Positions 49,748 through 57,386 of a stretch of DNA of 64,000 nucleotides are shown here, in pieces. Source of the DNA: Bacteroidota bacterium (GTDB lineage: Bacteria; Bacteroidota; Bacteroidia; Bacteroidales; Paludibacteraceae). The stretch is from NCBI GenBank assembly GCA_021779195.1, contig JAJYBB010000003.1, forward strand, positions 156,901-220,900, given 5' to 3'. Positions within the stretch are counted from its first letter, which is position 1; the number at the start of each line of letters is the position of its first letter. The translations under genes were made by a program, and so were the position numbers. The notes under the pieces were generated by a model. The model was not told where the DNA came from. It ran no database searches and saw only the letters and a program-made list of their open reading frames with translations.

Positions 49748-51184
49748 ATGAAAAAATATTTGTTGAATTTTACCATCTTTTTTTGCTTTTGGAATATGCT
49801 GAATGCTCAGCAACTTCCAACCAAACAAAAAGTGATAGACAATATGAAGTTGGCAAACACCTACTTCATTTCGAAATGGCCCGATCCTACCAAAGCCATT
49901 GTAACAAATAAAACACGTCCCAGTAATTTGTGGACACGTGGCACGTATTACGAAGGATTAATGCAGCTATATTACCTTACACAGGATTCCAATTTACTAA
50001 AATATGCTGTGGACTGGGGAACTTTTCATCAGTGGCAACCAACCTATACAGGAACAGCAATAACACGAATCGCAGATAATCAATGCTGTGGACAAACCTA
50101 TTTGGAGTTATTCCAACTCGATCCGAAACCCGAAAAAATTACCATCATGCAAAAGAGCATTGATTCAATGGTAAATTCTACCAAAATAAACGACTGGTGG
50201 TGGATTGATGCTTTGCAAATGGCAATGCCTGTCTTTGCAAAGTTCGGTATAATTTTAAATGACAATAGGTATTACGAAAAAATGTACGATTTATTCTCCT
50301 ATACCAAAAGACTTGTAAAAGGAGTTGGTTTATATAATTTGGCAGATTCGCTGTGGTATCGAGACAGTGTATATTTGCCCCCAAAATCAAGTTCCAACGG
50401 ATTGCCTGTGTACTGGTCTCGCGGAAACGGATGGGTTTTTGCAGCACTTACACGCACTCTTGATGTAATGCCGTTATCAGCTCCACACCGCGAAGAATAT
50501 GAGCTTACTTTCAAGCAAATGGCTGGAAAGCTAATCAGAATTCAACGTAACGATGGTTTTTGGAATTGCAATCTTGGCGATCCAACCGATTTCGGAGGAA
50601 AAGAAACGTCAGGAACCGTATTTTTCACCTATGGCCTGGCATGGGGAATTAATCATAACTTACTTGATTCTACAAACTATTATCCTCACGTAGCGAAAGC
50701 ATGGAATGGATTAGTAAACGATGCGCTTCATCCAGATGGAAGTTTGGGTTATATGCAATCATCAGGCAGTAAACCGGCAGATGGTCAGCCTCTCTCCTAT
50801 TCAAAAATGCCTGACTTCGAAGATTTCGGATTAGGGGGTTTTTTATTAGCCGGCAGTGAAGTATATCGACTTGCAAAAAATTATTCTTCTTTGACTGGTA
50901 TTAATTATCCAAGTTCAAATAAGATTGAATTGTCGGTTTATCCGAATCCCTTTTCAAAATCTACTCGAATTTCGTTTACACCTACTTATAAAAATACGAA
51001 TATTTTTATAATAAATGCAAAAGGACAAGCTGTGTATCATTCAACAACAGAAAATGATCATGCTTCTACTGTCATCTGGGATGGAAAAACCTCTGATGGT
51101 AAACCCTTATCGAATGGCGTTTACATTATCTATGTAGAAAGTGGTAAACAAAAACAAGTAAAGAAGATTATTTTAGAAAGATAA
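49748..51184 (+). CDS. Glycoside hydrolase family 105 with type IX sorting tail
   Basis: 478 residues from ATG 49748. Signal peptide about 1-20 (ends NMLNAQ). An alpha/alpha barrel with TAITRIADNQCCGQTYLELF, where the Asp is the catalytic acid, and WWWIDALQMAMPVFAK. These unsaturated rhamnogalacturonyl or glucuronyl hydrolases act on lyase products of pectin. The last 80 residues are a T9SS type A domain: ELSVYPNPFSKSTRISF, then WDGKTSDGKPLSNGVYIIYV and KKIILER. So the enzyme is probably exported to the surface or medium by the gliding/Por secretion system. The broken AraC gene ends 19 bp before. Confidence 0.92.
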   Translation: MKKYLLNFTIFFCFWNMLNAQQLPTKQKVIDNMKLANTYFISKWPDPTKAIVTNKTRPSNLWTRGTYYEGLMQLYYLTQDSNLLKYAVDWGTFHQWQPTYTGTAITRIADNQCCGQTYLELFQLDPKPEKITIMQKSIDSMVNSTKINDWWWIDALQMAMPVFAKFGIILNDNRYYEKMYDLFSYTKRLVKGVGLYNLADSLWYRDSVYLPPKSSSNGLPVYWSRGNGWVFAALTRTLDVMPLSAPHREEYELTFKQMAGKLIRIQRNDGFWNCNLGDPTDFGGKETSGTVFFTYGLAWGINHNLLDSTNYYPHVAKAWNGLVNDALHPDGSLGYMQSSGSKPADGQPLSYSKMPDFEDFGLGGFLLAGSEVYRLAKNYSSLTGINYPSSNKIELSVYPNPFSKSTRISFTPTYKNTNIFIINAKGQAVYHSTTENDHASTVIWDGKTSDGKPLSNGVYIIYVESGKQKQVKKIILER

Positions 51185-51213
51185 TACAATCAAAGTCGAT
51201 GCTCTTTTTTTGA

Positions 51214-51245
51214 TTTGCTCCCAAACGCAAAAACAGCTACCTTTG
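51214..51245 (+). promoter_or_regulatory. Promoter of gph
   Basis: TTTG at 51214-51217, a 20-bp spacer, then TACCTTTG at 51238-51245, 24 bp before the start codon. Confidence 0.65.
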
Positions 51246-51269
51246 CATTAAAATCATCACTAATATTTA

Positions 51270-51923
51270 ATGATTAAACTTATTATATTTGATCTTGATG
51301 GGACACTTCTAAATACCATTGAAGATCTAGCAAATAGCGTAAATTATGCGCTCGAACAACATCATTATCCAACTCATCCGGTGGAAGCCTTTAACTTTTT
51401 TGTAGGCAATGGTGTGAATAAAATGCTTGAACGAGCATTACCTGAATCACAACGAAATTCAGACAATGTCAGCATGTTAAAGGTTGATTTTATTCATTAC
51501 TATTTTGCTCATTCCGAAGAGTTTACTAAACCATATCCCGGTATTCCCGAACTTTTAAATAAACTCTACAATGAAGGGTTTAAACTTGGCGTGGCATCCA
51601 ACAAAGTACATCAAGCCACCGAAGAGCTTATCAAACGATTTTTCCCAAAAATAGAATTTTCAGCCGTGCTAGGTCAGCGTGATGGATATCCAATAAAACC
51701 AGATGGTGGAATTTTAAATGAAATTATTTCTTTAGCCAATGTATTAAAAGACGAAGTTATGTTTGTAGGCGATTCGGGAGTGGATGTAGCAACGGCTTTC
51801 AACGCAAAAGTGCAGTTTACAGGCGTTCTGTGGGGCTTTCGTCCGCAGGAGGAATTAGCAAAGATAGGAGCATCGCAGTTTGCCCGTACACCCGAAGAAT
51901 TGGATCAGATTTTACATTCATAA
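51270..51923 (+). CDS. gph: HAD-family phosphoglycolate phosphatase-like
   Basis: 217 residues. HAD motif I FDLDGTLLNT (about 7-16), motif II VASNKVH near 110, and motif IV GDSGVDVATA near 171, with a helical cap between I and II. Closest to Gph, which removes phosphate from 2-phosphoglycolate formed in DNA repair, but the family is promiscuous. It has its own promoter. Confidence 0.82.
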   Translation: MIKLIIFDLDGTLLNTIEDLANSVNYALEQHHYPTHPVEAFNFFVGNGVNKMLERALPESQRNSDNVSMLKVDFIHYYFAHSEEFTKPYPGIPELLNKLYNEGFKLGVASNKVHQATEELIKRFFPKIEFSAVLGQRDGYPIKPDGGILNEIISLANVLKDEVMFVGDSGVDVATAFNAKVQFTGVLWGFRPQEELAKIGASQFARTPEELDQILHS

Positions 51924-51968
51924 AAAAACTCCCCATGATGAGGAGCTTTAAATAAGTAAAATTTCAGA

Positions 51969-52793
51969 TTATTTTCTTTTGGTTTTATCAAAACAACGAT
52001 CGAAATATAGCATTTGATATTGTATGGAATTTGCCCAATAATCCCATGTATGCGATCCAGGGCGCTCAATATAATCATGATCGATATTCAATGCCAACAG
52101 CCGGCGATGTAATGCACCGTTAATTTGATAAAAAAAATCGGAAACACCACAGTCGATAATTAAATCTAACTCTTTATTTTTCAAATTATTAATCATATTT
52201 ATTATGGATCGGTTGTCCCATTCTGCCTGATGCGTGTCAATCTCTCCAATTCGTTTAGCAATATCGAAACTTTTGGGTGAATATCTCAAATCGACTCCAC
52301 CACTCATACTACCTGCATGGGCAAATAAATTTGAATTGCGAATGGCAATGTATAACGCTCCGAAACCGCCCATACTAAGTCCGGTTATTGCGCGTTCTTT
52401 CCTATCCGGTAGGGTCGAATAATGACCATCGATAAAAGGTAACAGCTCTTTCGTAATATAGGTTTCGTACTTATAAGTAGAATCAATGGGACTATCCATG
52501 TACCAACTGCTGTAACCGCCATCAGGACATACAAGAATCATTTGATATTCGGAGGCAAGGGTTTTAATAGATGGAACGGTTTTTACCCATTTTGCATAAT
52601 TATCGCTATAACCATGTAAAAGATACAAAACAGGATAATGCCTTCTTTCCGAATAATTTTCAGGCACAATTACCACGTTTTTAATCTCTTTCCTCATTTT
52701 AGGAGAATAAACAGAAATAGTATCAACCTGATTTCTTGCAGAAATAGAAAAAGAAAAAATAAAGAATAGCAGGAACAAAATTAACTTTTTCAT
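51969..52793 (-). CDS. Secreted alpha/beta-hydrolase esterase (feruloyl/acetyl esterase type)
   Basis: 274 residues. Signal peptide about 1-18 (ends FSISA). Alpha/beta hydrolase with oxyanion YLLHGYSDN, the nucleophile Ser in ITGLSMGGFGALY (about 142-154), and the His in PGSHTWDYW near 250. It is close to the esterase D/tributyrin esterase group, some of which strip acetyl or feruloyl groups from plant polysaccharide. The nearby pectin enzymes suit this, but the substrate is not proven. It converges on gph. Confidence 0.85.
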   Translation of the reverse strand: MKKLILFLLFFIFSFSISARNQVDTISVYSPKMRKEIKNVVIVPENYSERRHYPVLYLLHGYSDNYAKWVKTVPSIKTLASEYQMILVCPDGGYSSWYMDSPIDSTYKYETYITKELLPFIDGHYSTLPDRKERAITGLSMGGFGALYIAIRNSNLFAHAGSMSGGVDLRYSPKSFDIAKRIGEIDTHQAEWDNRSIINMINNLKNKELDLIIDCGVSDFFYQINGALHRRLLALNIDHDYIERPGSHTWDYWANSIQYQMLYFDRCFDKTKRK

Positions 52794-52887
52794 TGGAATT
52801 CAATTTGAATAATAAGTTGGAATCAACAAAGATAATGAATCTCTTCTTTTTGTCAACAAAAATTGGAACTCCAGTTTACATTTATTG

Positions 52888-52918
52888 TTGTAAAAACTTT
52901 AGAATTCCACTATCTTTG
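52888..52918 (+). promoter_or_regulatory. Promoter of ppnP
   Basis: TTG at 52888-52890, a 20-bp spacer and TATCTTTG at 52911-52918, 59 bp before the start. Confidence 0.65.
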
Positions 52919-52977
52919 CATAAAATATGGATTAACCGGCAATTTCCAAATATTAATAACCAAATAATACATTTTTT

Positions 52978-53259
52978 ATGCTTAATACAAATCAGTATTT
53001 TGATGGAAAAGTAGTTTCTATCGGAATGGAATCAAATGAAGGAACTGCTACAGTGGGCGTTATGGAGGCAGGAGAATACGAATTCGGCACGTCTACCATC
53101 GAAATTATGACCGTAATTTCGGGAGAACTTACCATACAGCAGCCCGGAGAAACTGAATGGAAAACCTACAAAAAATTCGAAAGTTTCGTGGTAAGCAAAG
53201 ATGTAAAATTCAAAGTGAAATGTTCAGAAGATACTCCATATCTGTGTTTGTATAAATAA
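52978..53259 (+). CDS. ppnP: Pyrimidine/purine nucleoside phosphorylase
   Basis: 93 residues, a single cupin. Family marks are NQYFDGKVVSIGM at the start, TVGVMEAGEYEFGTST, and the ending PYLCLYK. PpnP (former DUF1255) splits nucleosides with phosphate. It ends 1 bp before the end of the convergent NlpC/P60 gene. Confidence 0.9.
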   Translation: MLNTNQYFDGKVVSIGMESNEGTATVGVMEAGEYEFGTSTIEIMTVISGELTIQQPGETEWKTYKKFESFVVSKDVKFKVKCSEDTPYLCLYK

Positions 53260-53260
53260 C

Positions 53261-53818
53261 CTACTTATAATATTTTACTCTTCCTCCGCAAACCCAGGTT
53301 TTTTGGAAATAGCTCTCGTCAAGGCTGCTAATCATCACGCCTTTTGAGAGTGAGGTGTGTATAAATTTGCCATCACGGAGGTAAATCCCCACATGGTTGA
53401 TAATGAGCCTGTGCATACCTGTGGTATTAAAGAAAACCAAATCACCTGCCCGAAGTCGAGCTCTGCCAATTTTTTCGCAATTCCGCTTTAATATGGCTTC
53501 TGAATTGCGTTCAATCGTTTTTCCGTACACATTTTTATACATCACATAAACAAGGCCGGAACAATCAATTCCGTTGCGGGATAATCCACCTTCAACGTGA
53601 GGCGTATGTAACCACGAAGCAGCCTCTTTATACAGCGCAAAATTATCGGTGCGGTTTTCCTCCATTCCCAATAATCCATACACTTCACGGTGCTCTTTCT
53701 TTTCAAGTCGGCGGGCTGTGCTGCACCCAATTAACACAAGAGCCGACAGACTTATCATCAGAAAACGGGTCGTTCGTATTTTCCGATAGTAGGACAGGCT
53801 TTGATGGAGGTGATTCAC
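53261..53818 (-). CDS. NlpC/P60 (C40) cell-wall peptidase, lipoprotein
   Basis: About 185 residues from GTG 53818; ATG 53758 (MISLSALVLIGC) would leave the signal without its positive start KIRTTRF, and a TTG at 53848 is a third option. Lipobox LVLIGCS. The catalytic Cys is in NGIDCSGLVYVMYKN, the His in NHVGIYLRDGKFIH. It is as short as Spr/NlpC-type endopeptidases that cut peptide crosslinks of murein. Confidence 0.88.
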   Translation of the reverse strand: MNHLHQSLSYYRKIRTTRFLMISLSALVLIGCSTARRLEKKEHREVYGLLGMEENRTDNFALYKEAASWLHTPHVEGGLSRNGIDCSGLVYVMYKNVYGKTIERNSEAILKRNCEKIGRARLRAGDLVFFNTTGMHRLIINHVGIYLRDGKFIHTSLSKGVMISSLDESYFQKTWVCGGRVKYYK

Positions 53819-53865
53819 AGTATAAATATTTGGACAAATATAACACAAATATCGCGTACTAAATT

Positions 53866-54621
53866 TCAGAGAATCCCCGGAAAAAGAGCTTTTCGTTCAG
53901 AAGGATAATTACTGAAATGACTTTTATACCACTTGTGATGCGACATGGCACGGGGAACGAGATTGGCAAACGTCCAGATAAGAAATCCAAAAGCCGGAAG
54001 ATTCATACAAAGAATGGCAAAACCCGTCCATTCCACTATTTCGCCCAACAAGTTCGGACAGCTGATGTACCGGAACAACCCACCGACAGGAATCACATAA
54101 CCGGTTTCATTCGTTTTTCGAAGATGAATCAGGCGATTATCGTATTTCCAATTGATATAAACACCGGCGATAAACAGAATAGTACCGACTATAAAATGAA
54201 ACTGCATCAGCGTTTCAACATTGTAGTTGGCAATATTTCCAAAATAATAGCCAATCAGAAAACCGTTCATCAGGTTAAACCCAACCGCCATCAGCATAAC
54301 CACCAACGGCATTGTTTTCCCCCGTGTGTGAAGCCGAAACGGAAAAATCAGCGCACGATTGACATAATGAAAAATATAGAAGATAACCGGAAAAACTACC
54401 AGATAATCCTGAAAAGTGTGATTCGCAATTAAAAAATAACCGATTACCATCATGCCCGGCATTTCCATAAAAAACCAACCCAACCGGTTGCTCACCTGAA
54501 CTCCCCACTTGTTGGAAGTATGCCGACCAAAAGGAGCCGTAATTCTAAGCAAAACAATAAAAACGAGTACCGCCAACCCTATCCACGCGTAATTAATGAT
54601 TTTATAGGTTTCGTAAGTCAT
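53866..54621 (-). CDS. Membrane protein of the steroid 5-alpha-reductase-like family
   Basis: 251 residues with about six membrane helices. The C-terminal part holds the family signature: FRYISCPNLLGEIVEW (NADPH-binding loop with N and E) and HHKWYKSHFSNYPSERKA. It matches the 3-oxo-5-alpha-steroid 4-dehydrogenase group found in several Bacteroidetes, which reduces a C=C bond next to a ketone. The natural substrate (host bile steroid or another lipid) cannot be told. Its stop is 47 bp before the NlpC/P60 gene on the same strand. Confidence 0.82.
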   Translation of the reverse strand: MTYETYKIINYAWIGLAVLVFIVLLRITAPFGRHTSNKWGVQVSNRLGWFFMEMPGMMVIGYFLIANHTFQDYLVVFPVIFYIFHYVNRALIFPFRLHTRGKTMPLVVMLMAVGFNLMNGFLIGYYFGNIANYNVETLMQFHFIVGTILFIAGVYINWKYDNRLIHLRKTNETGYVIPVGGLFRYISCPNLLGEIVEWTGFAILCMNLPAFGFLIWTFANLVPRAMSHHKWYKSHFSNYPSERKALFPGIL

Positions 54622-55106
54622 GCAGGATGAGGATTATCAGGTATTGGATTTAAACTGTATATTTTTTAATAAGGCAAAAATACTCTTTTTTAGGATAAAT
54701 CGATGCATGAATTAAAATATTGCATCGGAATAAGGAGCAAGTGTCGGGATGACAGAATTCCAATTCTGTCTCTTTTTCTTTTTTCGCAGGACAATAAATT
54801 ACCAACCTCTTGAAATACTGCTCTTTTGGAGCATGTGAATAAATTCACACGCTCGCCATATCGGTCGTGGCGATGCCACTTGTTGAAAATTGCCAGTCGC
54901 ATCGCGACGAACGATTTCAGTTGCGTTGTGGTTTTAACCCTATGCAATCTTTTCCGATGCAATCCCGGTTTGGCGCGGCCTCCACACTACGTCAGGTTAG
55001 AACCAAGGCTTTGCCATTTTTATTGAAATATCGTACTAAAAGCCAAAGCTTTTATTTTATCTCGCCATAGTATGGAGACTACGGCGAACTGACAAGCATA
55101 ATGAAA
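54622..55106. other. Intergenic, 485 bp, palindrome-rich and less AT-rich
   Basis: Contains GACAGAATTCCAATTCTGTC (54751-54770, a palindrome followed by a T-rich run), TGTGAATAAATTCACA (54834-54849), and a GC-rich part with CGTGGCGATGCCAC and GTCGCATCGCGACGAAC (about 54867-54910). It looks like a patchwork of short repeats at the left edge of the defence island. The open frames here have no recognisable product. Confidence 0.5.
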
Positions 55107-57182
55107 CTAAACATTCACCTCTATAATCTTACTTGTATCAATTCCCAATATATCTACTACTTTTACCATCACTTTATACTTTCCTGATTTTTCATATTCA
55201 TGACTGATACTTGTAAATTCGAGTGTCGGGTTTTTCTTGGTGCGGAAACTTTGCCATTCGTTTTCAAAAACGTAATTACCTGTCCATTTTTCTTCTGTTT
55301 CCCCTGTTTCGTTTTTCACTTTTATGACTTCGGGTTTGCTCAGATAATCGAAATCAATTGCCCAATAATCAATCCAGTCATACCAGTTTTCGGTAAGTAA
55401 GGTACGCGTAATAATACCATTTTTATCTTTCTCTACTTTGATAATCTGCCCATCTTCAATCACTACTTTACTTCCGGCACGCATGGATTGTTGTAAATCC
55501 TCAATATCGTCCTGCGTATAATGCGTTACAAAATCGGTTAGTTCAATGCTGATAGTTTTCCCCTTTATTCTCTCTTTGGTATTGAGGTAGGCTACATCAA
55601 AGAACTTCGCCTGACCTTTTTCTACTGCGCGTTTATCAAATACATCTTTGGGGATATATTTGAGCGTTATAGATACACCTTTTTCTTTTAATTCCTGAAT
55701 AAACTGTGGTGTTAAGCCCATTTCAAACTCAAAGCCCAACACGTCTACCTGAGTATATAAATTTCGGGAACATTCGTCAAAAATATTTAACAATCGGCTT
55801 TGTGTAACGGGAACATCCAACGGACCTACATGTACAAATCGACCGGCTTTGATTCCGTGTAGGGTGTTTTGACCATCAATCCGTTTGGCTTTGTAGGCTT
55901 CGAGAATTAGATTTATATACAATCCCTCCTTTTGTTTTAATTCACCATTGGTTAGGTCGTCCATAAAAAACTGCCGTTCGTATTTGCCAAGGTTCAATAC
56001 TTCGAAAGCCCGAAAATCCTTACCAGTTGCCTGTAATTCACGTTGTACACCAATCAATCGCTTGCGCTGAGTGTGTATGGCAAAACGCCCTAAGTCGGTA
56101 CTAATCCATTTACGTCCTAACTTCTCAGCAACCGCTGCTGTAGTACCACTACCCCCAAAGAAATCGGCTATTAAATCGCCTTCATTGCTGCTGGCTTTAA
56201 TTATGCGTTCTATAAGGGCTTCGGGTTTTTGGGTAGGATATGCTATTTGTCTTCTTTCATCAGACATTGAATTTAAAGTTCTCAAAAAATCTCCTTTATA
56301 AAAAGTCCAAACATCATCTTCAATCTGACCTTCATCTGCATAAACAACTTTTCCGGTATCACCTCTAACCATATACTGTCTACCATTTGAATCAACTTGA
56401 TCATATCGTTCTAAATTCTTTGGAGGAATAATAATTGGATTAAACAGAATATTGTTTGACTTCACGTATCTAAGAATATTATCATGTTTTCTTTTAAAAT
56501 CAGTTTTGGGAGCTGTACCAATATCATAATGCCATATAATTTCATTTCGAAAGTTTTCATCTCCAAAAATATCATTCAATAACATTCTTATATATGATGC
56601 AACCCTCCAATCTATATGAACATAAATACTTCCATCTTCCGCCAATAAACTGTGCATCAACTTCAACCGTTCATACATCATGGATAAATAACTGGATATG
56701 CCTTTGCCCCAGGTATCACGATACGCAATTTCTTCAATAATCGACTGCCTTTTTTCAGCCATTTCGTCACCAATTTGAATTTCAAATCCAAAATCAGCTC
56801 CCACAGCAAAAGGTGGATCAATGTATATCAGTTTCAGACCTCCGGCAGCTTCAATTTCCTGTCGCATAGGTCCGTTGGCAAGCGACGAAAGAATGAGTTT
56901 ATTATCGCCCCAAATCAGTTTGTTCGTCCAACCTTTGAGTTGTCTGCCACGCAAATCGGTTTCGAACATTGAAGTTTGTTGTTGTGCCGCTTCTTTGCGT
57001 GGTTCGTCAATATGCTCAATACTATGGAATGGAAGTGCGATGTTTGTTACATCTTCTTTTCGTCCGTTCCAGAATAAGAAAACATCTTCTTCGTCGGCAA
57101 ACAGTTTGTAGATAAATTCTTTCGGTAGTTTCTCACCTGCTTTTATCAGGCCGATAAGTTGGGATTTTTCTTGTTCGGTCAT
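55107..57182 (-). CDS. Type III restriction-modification methyltransferase (Mod)
   Basis: 691 residues. Beta-class N6-adenine methyltransferase order: catalytic motif IV LIYIDPPFAVGADF (about 115-128) before motif I IADFFGGSGTTAAVAEKLGR (about 340-359). A long target-recognition region lies between and after. It methylates one strand of an asymmetric site and forms a complex with Res. No homopolymer or tetranucleotide tract for phase variation is evident inside. It follows res by 204 bp on the same strand, the reverse of the classical mod-res order. Confidence 0.92.
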   Translation of the reverse strand: MTEQEKSQLIGLIKAGEKLPKEFIYKLFADEEDVFLFWNGRKEDVTNIALPFHSIEHIDEPRKEAAQQQTSMFETDLRGRQLKGWTNKLIWGDNKLILSSLANGPMRQEIEAAGGLKLIYIDPPFAVGADFGFEIQIGDEMAEKRQSIIEEIAYRDTWGKGISSYLSMMYERLKLMHSLLAEDGSIYVHIDWRVASYIRMLLNDIFGDENFRNEIIWHYDIGTAPKTDFKRKHDNILRYVKSNNILFNPIIIPPKNLERYDQVDSNGRQYMVRGDTGKVVYADEGQIEDDVWTFYKGDFLRTLNSMSDERRQIAYPTQKPEALIERIIKASSNEGDLIADFFGGSGTTAAVAEKLGRKWISTDLGRFAIHTQRKRLIGVQRELQATGKDFRAFEVLNLGKYERQFFMDDLTNGELKQKEGLYINLILEAYKAKRIDGQNTLHGIKAGRFVHVGPLDVPVTQSRLLNIFDECSRNLYTQVDVLGFEFEMGLTPQFIQELKEKGVSITLKYIPKDVFDKRAVEKGQAKFFDVAYLNTKERIKGKTISIELTDFVTHYTQDDIEDLQQSMRAGSKVVIEDGQIIKVEKDKNGIITRTLLTENWYDWIDYWAIDFDYLSKPEVIKVKNETGETEEKWTGNYVFENEWQSFRTKKNPTLEFTSISHEYEKSGKYKVMVKVVDILGIDTSKIIEVNV

Positions 57183-57216
57183 TATTGTATTTGATATTTT
57201 AAAAATGTTTGTATTT

Positions 57217-57366
57217 CAATTGCCTCCTGCTATTTATCAATTGCCTCCTGCTAAAGCAGGAGGATGAAAATAAATTGTTCCATTTTATTGGCTTTAGCCA
57301 AATTTTTATTTTTCTGTTTGGCTAAAGCCCTGATTCTCTTTTTTTAATATGAATGGGCTAAAGCCC
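57217..57366. repeat. Cluster of short palindromes between mod and res
   Basis: CAATTGCCTCCTGCTA-type sequence occurs twice in tandem (about 57217-57232 and 57238-57253). The second copy runs into a 9-bp inverted repeat, CCTCCTGCT-AA-AGCAGGAGG (57244-57263). GGCTTTAGCC/GGCTAAAGCC palindromes follow at 57290-57299, 57320-57329 and 57355-57366. These resemble dispersed REP-like repeats in Bacteroidetes intergenic DNA. Confidence 0.75.
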
Positions 57367-57386
57367 AATTCAATTGAACCAGGTAT

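Noticed and set aside
51928..51950. Terminator after gph (CTCC...GGAG)
   Set aside because: Only four firm base pairs with a mismatch; too weak to call.
53917..54432. 171-residue plus-strand frame
   Set aside because: Antisense to the membrane reductase, with many basic residues from reading hydrophobic codons backwards.
55107..57182. Phase-variable Mod gene
   Set aside because: I see no tandem tetranucleotide or long homopolymer tract in the coding sequence.
57217..57366. CRISPR array
   Set aside because: The repeated units are short palindromes without regular spacers, and there are no cas genes in the window.
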